From assembly GCA_032622095.1 (NCBI GenBank), contig CP136061.1, forward strand, positions 7,760,734 through 7,824,733: DNA of 64,000 nt, given 5' to 3'. Shown one piece after another: positions 23,401-35,400 of this stretch; positions within the stretch are counted from its first letter, which is position 1; every line of letters starts with the position of its first letter. A program made the translations under genes and the position numbers. Source of the stretch: Siphonodentalium dalli (Eukaryota > Mollusca > Scaphopoda > Gadilida > Siphonodentaliidae). Under the pieces are notes generated by a model, which made no database searches, was not told the DNA's origin, and worked only from the letters and a program-made list of their open reading frames with translations.

Positions 23401-26400
23401 AACGGTGTTTGTGTCAACAAATGCGTTTTGTTTTGTGTTACGTCATTCATCGTATTTGACCCAGAACTCGGCTGAAGGTTAGGCTATTCAGCATATTGCG
23501 TTGAATTACGAAATCGCGTTTTGAATGTCTCTCTTTTCCCGCACGATAAAAAGAGGTCTTCGCACGAACCAAAAATGATAAAACTTCCCAATTATAAGTA
23601 AAAATACCCAAATGAAGGAGTCTATGTAGGTCCCGAAGGAGTCTATAGAATCTTTGATGTAGAGTTCTGATGGAGAAAATGTAGGTCGATCTATTTTTGT
23701 CATAACTCTGACGTATTTTGACCTGGGGAAAAAAATCGAAATCGAGGCTCAATACGAGCATGCCAGTTTTAAATATAGAAACAGGGAATCCCGACAAATG
23801 GCGATATCGGCGACAAACAAATAATCGAAAACAACACATAAAATAAACATAGCAAAAACGCGGCACGGTAAAAATGTCAGAACGCCACGAGGTTTTACGT
23901 CGTTTTTGGTGACGTCATGGAGTGAAACGGAGTAGGGTGACACCAACCTACGAATCTGTCTGATCGCCATACTGTTGCGCGAGCGCACGTAACAATGTTA
24001 ATTTTAGTCTATAGATACTTCCCAGAAGATGAGGCATAAGCAGAATGAGGTCTCCAGAGGGTGAATTTGGTGATGATAGCCTACTATGCGGGATAGCATC
24101 ACTAAATTCACCCTCTGGGGACCTCATTCTGCAAATGACAGACACGCTATTTGCAGGCTTGACTAACCAGGTTTACTACAACTTAACCGGTAGTTCATCA
24201 TTTCTGTTTGGGTTCAGTGGTTTCTAAAGTCTGATAAATAACCAGACTCCGTCTCATTACATTCATCTTCGTCTCACAACACTGGCATTCTATCTGATTT
24301 CAGAGATGAAGGAGGAGTTCCCTTTTTTATGAAAACTCGTTGATATTCAAAAGGTAATGTTTATCATTGCGATACACACATTGTGTGTATCGCAATGATA
24401 ATTATTACCTTTTGAATATCAACGATGTCACATAGATCTACACACATGCGTCTGCAAGTTTCATGGTTTGCTTCACTATACATGCAGAATGCTTGTTTCA
24501 TGGTTTGCTTCACTATACATGCAGAATGCTTGTTTCATGGTTTGTTTCACTATACATGCAGAATACAAGTTTCGTCATTTATTGGATCATAGAAGGGAGA
24601 TGTTCTTGATTGAACTTGAGATCCATTATAAATTCTCCATGATAACCCACTTCTCGATAATAATCAATAGGGAGAAGTGACTTCTCCCATGGACCGGCCA
24701 AAGATACCCTCCATCCCCCTCCTGAGTGACTTCTCCCATGGACCGGCCAAAGATACCCTCCATCCCCCTCCTGAGTGACTTCTCGCATGGACCGGCCAAA
24801 GATACCCTCCATCCCCATCCTGAAAAAAATGTCTGATGATAACCAACATTTAAACCCAGGAGAACTGAGGCTAACTCATGATCGTTTGGTATTTCGTATA
24901 CTCTTAAAGACACATATTTTTAAAATTGGTTATGGACTCAATTGAAACTGAATGGCCTTATTGGATCATAGAATTAACCCTTTACCCAACAAAACGGCCA
25001 AAACCGGCCAAATAAAGCTTCAACAGCCTAAAATATCTTCGGTCTGTCTCAATAGAACCATACAAATATGGATATCCTTGACCACAATGTGATAGTTACA
25101 GTTATGCCCTGTGCCAATGCATTCTCTTATATATGCGAGTCGACCATAGGAATATAAGAGAATGCATTGGCCTAAAAACAAACAAAAATTTAACACTTTT
25201 TACCATTTTTTCTTACATTCTTTAACAATTTTATAATTTTTAATGTGTTAAGCCAATGCATTGTCTTATATATGCGAGGCGACCTATGGTCGACTCGTAT
25301 ATATAAGAGAATGCATTGGCACAGGGCCGTTCTGTTGGGTAAAGGGTTAAGGGAGATGTTCTTGATTGCACTTGAGAGCCATTATGAATTCTCCATGATA
25401 ACAGTCCACTTCTCGATAATAATCACATAGGGGGAAGTATACAGTAAAGCCCTAATAAATTGACCCCTTAACCACAGTAGAATTATGGGTAACTTTTCAG
25501 GATTTAGTTGGAAATATAGCTTGTTGCCATTCATCGGAAAGCTCTCATTAAGAGCTTTCCGATGAATGGCAACAAGCCATATTTCCTAAATCTGCTCCCA
25601 CGGACTGGGCAAACATATATTTTAACTCTTTCAGTCCGATTTTTGTATCAACCCATATTTCCTTGATAATTTTTCTAAGAGCTCTTTCCATCAATGTATC
25701 ACATTATTATAATCAATAAATTTGAAAAATAATCAAGGAAATATGGGTTGATACAAAAATGGGACTTGGCACTGAAAGGGTTAAGCTGTGGACTCACCTG
25801 GGGACTGTCGTATGACTGATCACGATTACTTCTCCTCACGGCCGGGGATCTGTCAGGCTGCGGCGCGATAGGCACGGCTTCCACGTCCACATCGTCGTCC
25901 TCGGGATAACTGGGTAAATCATCCTGTTCATCGGACAGTTGCTGTGGCGACTGAATTTGCTGGACGTCATGTTTCTTGCCCCGTTTTTTCGGAGATTTTT
26001 TGTCGACCGTTTTGGTGGCTGGAGGGACATTGCTGCGTCTGTTGCTTTGACTGTACTGATGTGAATAATTGTTAGAATCTGCAATAGAAGAATTCTTTGG
26101 TTAACCCTTTGTCGCCCCAGACAGAGAGAACAATGCACTGATGACTGTCGTCTGCTTGGGCCTGTGTGAGGCTCCATACGGGAGTGTTATATAATTATCC
26201 CTTTATGTCGCCCCAGACAGAGAGATCAATGCACTGATGACTGTCGTCTGCTTGGGATGTGTGAGGCTCCTTACGGGAGTGTTATATAACCCTTTATGTC
26301 ACCCCAGACAGAGAACAATGCACTGATGACTGTCGTCTGCTTGGGCCTGTGTGAGGCTCCATACGGGAGTGTTATATAATTATCCCTTTATGTCGCCCCA

Positions 26401-29400
26401 GACAGAGAGATCAATGCACGGATGACTGTCGTCTGCTTGGGATGTGTGAGGCTCCTTACGGGAGTGTTATATAACCCTTTATGTCACCCCAGACAGAGAT
26501 CAATGCACTGATGACTGTCGTCTGCTTGGGCCTGTGTGAGGCTCCATACGGGAGTGTTATATAATTATCCCTTTATGTCGCCCCAGACAGAGAGATCAAT
26601 GCACTGATGACTGTCGTCTGCTTGGGATGTGTGAGGCTCCTTACGGGAGTGTTATATAACCCTTTATGTCACCCCAGACAGAGAACAATGCACTGATGAC
26701 TGTCGTCTGCTTGGGACCGTGTGAGGCTCCATATGGGAGTGTTATATAACCCTTTATGTCGCCCCAGACAGAGAGATCAATGCACTGATGACTGTCGTCT
26801 GCTTGGGACCGTGTGAGGCTCCATGCAGGAGCGTTATATAACCCTTTCATGATGGGAGCTGTGCTGGTACAGCATTAAAGATCATGTGCCAGTGCTTTCT
26901 CTTACATATGCAAGTCTCTTATAGGATATACATGTATATAGAGAAACTAAACTAGAATTTTTGTGAAGAAGTTTTTAAAGAAACTCAAAAACTTGTTAAT
27001 TTGATAATAAAGATAAATTCCAGAAGATGATGCTTATTAACCCTTAAAAGAGCCCCACATAGACTGGAGCAGACGACACTCTGCAGTGCATGCTTCCATC
27101 TGTGTGAGGCTCCCTGTGGGATAAATCTCTTTAATTAACCCTTTACCCAACAAAACGGCCAAAAACGCCCAAATAAAGCTTCAACAGCCTAAAATATCTT
27201 CGGTCTGTCTCAATAACACCATACAAATATGGTTATCATTGGAACCGGTTCATTGACCACATTGTGATGGTTACAGTTATGCCCTGTGCCAATGCATTCT
27301 CTTATATATGCGAGTTGACCATAGGTCGCCTCGCATATATAAGAGAATGCATTGGCTTAACACATATTAAAAATGATAAAATTGTCAAAGAATGTAGAAA
27401 AATATTATAAAAATTGTTAAAGAATATAAGAACAAATGGTAAAAAGTGTTAAAAAAGATTTTTTTAGGCCAATGCATTCTCTTATATATGCGAGGCGACC
27501 TATGGTCGACTCGCATATATAAGAGAATGCATTGGCACAGGGCATAACTGTAACCATCACAATGTGGTCAATGAACCGGTTCCAATGATATCCATATTTG
27601 TATGGTGTTATTGAGACAGACCGAAGATATTTTAGGCTGTTGAAGCTTTATTTGGGCGTTTTTGGCCGTTTTGTTGGGTAAAGGGTTAAGCAGAATGAGG
27701 TCTCATATAGAATCCACTGGCCATCAAGGTAAATATTGTTAGGCCAAAGCATTCTCTTATATATGCGAGGATCCCATATATGTAAACAGTGTCATACAGG
27801 CGTCATTGAGGACGAGGAACATTTTATAATACACTGTCCTCGATATAATATCCAATGGATATTACTATATGAAACAATGGAACAAATTACAACAAATTTC
27901 ATGGAACGCCAAACTACATATTCTTTTTTCTGTTGATGATCGACTTTGTAATAGGGCCCTCAGTAATTTTATTCAGACAGCTTCTTATTTAAGACGCGAG
28001 TAATGTGACAATAACGGGCCAATGCTGGACACAAACTTTATATTTCACAATTTATGCTTGGACCCATTGATTTCCATACCATGTTATATATGTCTGTTTT
28101 CTTTTCTTTATTTTCTGTATGTGTACATGTACATGTATATTGCCATACCCGAATGTATTTGTTTGTGGTCGTGCAATAAAGATCTATCTATCTATCTATA
28201 TAAGAGAATGTTTTCGCAACAATTCAGGAAGCTCCAGCCATGGAAGGGTTAACAGTCAGAGGTTAACCCTGTGCCAATGCATTCTCTTATATATAAGAGA
28301 ATGCATTGGCTTAACCAGCCTTCATAATTGGCTACGGCAATAAGCATTGCCGAAGCTATTTGCTGAAGCAAACTGGGCCACGGCATACTGTTGCCGTAGC
28401 GGATTGCCGAAGCCAAACAATCTGAATTAAGAGGGCTGCTTAACACATATTTAAAATGATAAAATTGTTAAAGAATGTAAGAAAAAATTATAAAAAGTGA
28501 TAAAAAATGAATTTTTTTTAGGCCATGCATTCTCTTATATATGCGGGTCGACTCGCATATATAAGAGAATGCATTGGCACAGGGCATAACTGTAACTATC
28601 ACAATGTGGTCAAGGAGCCGGTTCCAATGATATCCATATTTGTATGCTTCTATTGAGACAGACCGAAGATATTTTAGGCTGTTGAAGCTTTATTTGGCCA
28701 GTTTTGGCCGTTTTGTTGGGTAAAGGGTTAAACATTATCCAAACACAAACTCTGAACTGAAAAACAATAAATAATAAATTAAACACACAATCACATCAGT
28801 TATACAAGTACAAATAAGTTATACCATAGTTTAAAATACCTAATGTTTATAATTAATTATTTATTTACAGTTAATTAAAGGGGTACTGTACACTAAATCC
28901 GGCCATTTATGGGACCATCTCCTATTATAGTATACATATAAAAGGTGATGGTCCCATAAATGACCAATTTTAGTGTACAGTATCTCTTTAAAATAGGAAT
29001 TAAATATATAATTTAAAAAGCACCAGAAACATCAGCATGACGTCATTTACCACTGCCAGCATGAGAGAATTAATGAAACTGTCAATGACACTGTAGCTCA
29101 ACTTAGGTAGGGGAATAATTTAATAGTTGACAGTAAATGGAGGAATAGGAAAGGTGCTATAATTGAAATGTCTAAGTAAGACAAGATGTACATGTCAATA
29201 TCAACATTCATGACAGGTTTCATAATGATCGAATCAGGGATGTGGTGATTATGGTGTGCCAAAGGATTTAGTGATGCAAAGAGTAAATTATAAAATGGCC
29301 ACCGGCAGCCATGTTTTTTTCCGAATTACCCCAAAATGACTTGTTCCCATCTACAGCCTTTACAAATCTCCTAATGATCTGACCAAAGGTACGACCTGTA

Positions 29401-32400
29401 GCCTGTGCCAAAGGATTTAGTCATGCAAAGAGTGAAATCCAATATGGCTGCTGGTGGCCATGTTTCTTAGCCAAACGACCCCAACATGACTCGTTCCCCA
29501 TCTACATGTCAATGTCAACAGCCTTTACAAATCCCATCTACATGTCATTGTCAACATTCATGACAAATTTCATAAAGATCAGACCAAAGGTACAACCTGT
29601 AGCCCGCGCCAAAGGATTTAGTCATGCAAAGAGTAAAATCCAAGATGGCTGCTGGTGGCCATGTTTTTTGGCCGAATGACCCCAAAATCACTCGTTCTCA
29701 TCTACATGTCAATATTAACATCCATGACAAAGTTCATGATGATCAGACAAACAGTACGACCTGTAGCCCACGCCAAGGGATTGAATTTTGAAATCCAAGA
29801 TGGCCACCAGCAGCCATGTTTTTTCACCGAATGACCCCAAAAGGACTCGTTCCCATCTACATACTGTTAACATTCATTGTATGATGATCAGACTAAAAGT
29901 ACGACCTGTAAACCGTGCTAAGTGATTTAGTCATACAAACAGTAAAATCCAAGATGACTGCTGGTGGCATTGTTTTTTGGCCAAATGACCTCAAAATGAC
30001 TCGTTCCCATCTACATGTCAATATTAACATCCAAGACAAATTTCATGATGATCAGACAACAGTACGACCTGTAGCCCGTGCTAATGGATTGAATTTTGAA
30101 ATCAAAGATGGCCACTGGCGGCCATGTTTTTCGGCCGAATGACCCCAAAATGTCAACATTCATGACAAATTTCATAAAGATCAGACCAAAGGTACGACCT
30201 GTAGCCCGCGCCATAAAATTTAGTCATGCAAAGAGTAAAATCCAAGATGGCTGCTGGCGGCCATGTTTTTTGGCCGAACGACCAAAAAATGACTCGTTCC
30301 CATCTACATCTCATTGTTAACATCCATGACAAATTTCATAAAGTTCCGACCAAAGCTACGACCTGTAGCCCGTGCCAATGGATTGAATTTTGAAATCCAA
30401 GATGGCTGCCAGTGGCCATGTTTTTTGACCGAATGACCCCAAAATGACTCGTCAACATTCAAGACAAATTTCATAAAGATTAGACCAAAGGTACGACCTG
30501 TAGCCCGCGCCAAAGGAAATTGTTGACGGACACATGGACGACGGACGCCAAACCATGGCAATAGCTCAAACTTACAAAGTAAGTTGAGCTAACAATATGC
30601 TTGGATTTCATATTTAGTCGGTCCGCTCCGTAGGGAAATGGTGTTCACTTTATATTGAGAATGGTTTCTAGGGTACTTTTCGATGAGGAATTACATGGTG
30701 CCGGCTGATTTTTGAAAAAAGGTGCCCAAGTTAGGGTTTTAGGGGCCTGAACCCCAATTACGGGTTTCAGCCCTTTTTCCTCAGATTTCACACCAATAAA
30801 TAATATTTGTTAGTTCAATTCACTTAAATGTAGTAAGCAGACATTAATGCTCATCATATTCCAGCGAAATTTTTGTAAAAAGAACCAAAATTAGGGTTTT
30901 AGCAGCCTGAACCCCAATTTTGGGGTTCAGCCCTTATTCCCCAGATTGTATGCCTAAACATATATTTGATTCTCCCCAATAAGTTTAATTTACTATGCAA
31001 TAATATTGATATTCTTTGTACCATTTTTAAAGATAGTTTTAAGTTCTAAAATCAGGGTTTCAGGGGCCTGAACCCCAATTTTGGGTTTCAAACTTTTTGG
31101 TCAAATTTGACATCCTAGATAAATAATTTTTCTGTCTCTTTTACTTCAATTTAGTAGTTATTGTCATTTCTAGTGTTGGTGCTGATAGGATATTGCCCAA
31201 ATTGTCACAAAATTAGGGTTTATGGGTCTGAACCCCCAATATTGAGGGTCTGAACCCCAATTTTGATGTTCTGCCCTAAAAACCCTATATTGTGGGCCAG
31301 TTTTCCAGAATTGGCACTTTCTTCCAACTTATAATCCAAGCTACAGCTTCAAATACAGTTAGTATATCCTGTCCCAATTATTTGAACAAGTTATATCCAT
31401 TTAATTCCCAAAAATGTATAATAAAGATATAGAAAGCTCATTTTCTTTAAGATATTTGATAAATTGGCTTGTGTAAATCTTCAATACGATAGATAAAACG
31501 ACTAATCAAGTAATTTCCAATTCAGGAAACTATGTTCCATTATATCTGGTTATTCCTAATTTTTTTTTAGCATTGTTCCGCTTCCGGTTCCATGTTTTTT
31601 GAATTATGGTCAACTTTGAAAAGTTCCAGAAGCACAAAATTTGAATACTGAAAATCAATCTGGAGTTACAAATATGGAAGGTGAGTAAAATATAGCATTG
31701 AAACAATCAATTGTTATGTTAATATATACATTGGTAGTGTTTATTTGATGAAATGAGTCCAAACAAAATATTGAAATACAATTTTAGCTGTTGAAAAAAG
31801 TATGGAAAGCCATTTCGTTAATAATTAAATTAATTTAGTAATATTTAACTCAAGATTAACTCTTTCAAGATGGGAGCTGCGCAGGTGCATCAATAAGAAC
31901 CATGTGCCAGTGCTTTCAGTGCTTTATCTTATCTATGTGAATTGCCCATACATTGGCACAGGGTTTTCAGGAAGCTCCAGTCATGAAAGGGTCAAGCAAA
32001 ATTAATATCTGTAATGTTTCCAACTCTAATCTTCTGACTATTCTTCTAATTTCAAATGCTGATAAGTCACCAGTGGTGGAAGATGAGAGTCACCAAGATA
32101 GTGCAGGTGTTCAAAGTACTGATGATTACTTACCGGAACCAAAATTCACAGCGACACATGTTGCTCATGGCAGGATGATGTGCCAGATATGTTTCACTGA
32201 TTGTGACAAAAAAACAGTAAGAGGGCAGGATTTCAGAAGATTACTGACAATGACAAATTTGAAAGTTTTGCCGAACAATGGAAGAGTGTTATTCATTCAT
32301 ACAATAAAGTTCATGAAATAGCGAATTGGACAGATCCGAAAAAATGGGCTCATAAACAGTGCAAGTCCATCTCCGAAAGTTAACACAATCCAGGACAAAC

Positions 32401-35400
32401 TAAATTCAAATGATTCTGTTTCATCACCCACGGTTCGATGCAGTTCTAGGAGAGTTGTAAGTACACATCATCATGGGAGAATGAGGAGAAGAATAGTTGC
32501 ATTATATGTAATAAGGACATATACACCAAAGGAAGACTAATTCTTTCAATGTAGTTTCAACTTTCTGTGTTATTGTAATTGTTTGTACAGGAATTAGTCT
32601 TCCTTTGGTGTATATGTCCTTATTACATATACTAGTAATGCAACTCTTCTTCTCCTCATTCTTCCATGATGATGTGTACTTTAGAACTCTCCTAGCACTG
32701 CGTCAAACCATGGATGATGAAACAGAATCATTTGAATTTAGTTTGTCCTGGATTTGGTTAACTTTCGGAGATGATTGTGGAGGCGATAGTATTTTATGTT
32801 GTGACTTTATGTGAGCTTCTTCGAAAAAGGAGGACTTGCACTGTTTATGAGCCCATATTTCTCTCGGATCTGTCCAATTCACCATTTCATGAACTTTATT
32901 GTATGAATGAATAACACTCTTCCATTGTTCGGCAAAACTTTCAAATTTGTCATTGTCAGTAAACTTCTGAAATCCTGCCCTCTTACTGTTTTTTTGTCAC
33001 AATCAGTGAAACATATCTGGCACATCATCCTGCCATGAGCAACATGTGTCGCTGTGAATTTTGGTTCTGGTAAGTAATCATTAGTGCTTTGAACACCTGC
33101 ACTATCTTGGTGACTCTCATCTTCCACCACTGGTCACTTATCAGCATCTGAAATTAGAAGAATATTCAGAATATTAGAGTTGGAAACATTTTATTAATTT
33201 TGCTTAACCATTTCATGACTGGAGCTATCTGAAAACCCTGTGCCAATCAATGTATGGGCAATTCACATAGATAAGATAAAGCACTGGCACATGGTTCTTA
33301 ATGCACCTGCGCAGCTCCCATCTTGAAAGAGTTAATCTTGAGTTAAATATTACTAATTAATTTAATTATTAATGAAATGGCTTTCCATACTTTTTTCAAC
33401 AGATAGGGTTAAGTAAGCCATAGTCATTTGAATTAAAATTTTATCCACTTAAATTGTTAGAGTAGGTTTAGAAAAATGAACATATGCTTAAATCATGATA
33501 TGTCACAAAATTGACCTTGTAGATGTACATGCACATACTATGAAAAAAGCTCAAATTTTATCTCAATATTTTGTTTGGACTCATTTCATCAAATAAACAC
33601 TACCAATGTATATATTAACATAACAATTGATTGTTTCAATGCTATATTTTACTCACCTTCCATATTTGTAACTCCAGATTGATTTTCAGTATTCAAATTT
33701 TGTGCTTCTGGAACTTTTCAAAGTTGACCATAATTCAAAAAACATGGAACCGGAAGCGGAACAATGCTAAAAAAAAATTAGGAATAACCAGATATAATGG
33801 AACATAGTTTCCTGAATTGGAAATTACTTGATTAGTCGTTTTATCTATCGTATTGAAGATTTACACAAGCCAATTTATCAAATATCTTAAAGAAAATGAG
33901 CTTTCTATATCTTTATTATACATTTTTGGGTGTTAAATGGATATAACTTGTTCAAATAATTGGGACAGGATATACTAACTGTATTTGAAGCTGTAGCTTG
34001 GATTATAAGTTGGAAGAAAGTGCCAATTCTGGAAAACTGGCCCACAATATAGGGTTTTTAGGGCAGAACATCAAATTTGGGGTTCAGACCCTCAATATTG
34101 GGGGTTCAGACCCATAAACCCTAATTTTGTGACAATTTGGGCAATATCCTATCAGCACCAACACTAGAAATGACAATAACTACTAAATTGAAGTAAAAGA
34201 GACAGAAAAATTATTTATCTAGGATGTCAAATTTGACCAAAAAGTTTGAAACCCAAAATTGGGGTTCAGGCCCCTGAAACCCTGATTTTAGAACTTAAAA
34301 CTATCTTAAAAAATGGTACAAAGAATATCAATATTATTGCATAGTAAATTAAACCTATTGGGGAGAATCAAATATATTTTTAGGCATACAATCTGGGGAA
34401 TAAGGGCTGAACCCCAAAATTGGGGTTCAGGCTGCTAAAACCCTAATTTTGGTTCTTTTTACAAAAATTTCACTGGAATATGATGAGCATTAATGTCTGC
34501 TTACTACATTTAAGTGAATTGAACTAAAAAATATTATTTATTGGTGTGAAATCTGAGAAAAAATGGCTGAAACCCGAAATTGGGGTTCAGGCCCCTAAAA
34601 CCCTAACTTGGGCACCTTTTTTCAAAAATCAGCCGGCACCATGAAATTCCTCATCGAAAAGTACCCTAGAAACCATTCTCAATATAAAGTGAACACCATT
34701 TCCCTACGGAGCGTGTTTCTGAGACCAACTAATTACTTGGTTTAATTTTTGGCTTGACGTGTGTGCGTCACTTTAAACATCTCTCATTATGTCTCATTTT
34801 GTATTCTTATCCAAACTAGTATACATTTATGTAGTAGCTAAATTACCAATTCGAGACAAATAACCAAACTATAAATATTCTATAATGTCAGTTCACAAAC
34901 ACAAAAACCCTGGGTTATCTGACATAATGAACATTTCGTATGTAAGAGTTATTGTCTGGGTCTTGTTGGGACTGATGGCTGCATTAACTAATTGGCCGGT
35001 TCAAGCCTCGAAATAGTGTGTCTGTCATTTGCAGAATGAGGTCCCCAGAGGGTGAATTTAGTGATGCTACCCCGCATAGCGGGTTAGCATCACCAAATTC
35101 ACCCTCTGGGGACCTCATTCTGCAAATGACAGACACACTATTTCAAGGCTTGGGCCGGTCCAAGTAAGCGCGACAAGACAGACCATGCAATCATGTGAAC
35201 TTGATAATGTGCGAAACAGAGCAGCCATATCAAATGACAGCTCCCGGGACGAATTTGAGGCTTCCTATATACAGGCACGACTGAAGCATCTAAGGGGAGC
35301 GGGCACAACTTACAGATATAGGCCACTTTTGTCAGTCAGAGGTATTGGCATAAATGCCAAAAAAGCTTTTTTTTTAAATAATATCACACATTTAAAAGCA

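Larger units (their letters stand above)
30624..34713. repeat. 4.1-kb imperfect palindrome (inverted duplication)
   Basis: The left arm 30624-32543 and right arm 32591-34713 are inverted copies starting CGCTCCGTAGGGAAATGG. They share blocks such as GGGGTTCAGGCCCCTAAAAC and family C remnants. The arms differ by many substitutions, an approximately 80-bp gap in the left arm and an approximately 150-bp extra segment in the right (about 33407-33570), so it is not a simple assembly fold-back. Confidence 0.93.

Noticed and set aside
23447-23866. 139-codon minus-strand frame in intron 3
   Set aside because: No domain, no splice sites agreeing with the tubby phases, basic and Arg/Phe-rich as expected from chance translation.
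30624-34713. Palindrome as an assembly fold-back artefact
   Set aside because: The arms differ by many substitutions and by large indels, which a chimeric read would not give.
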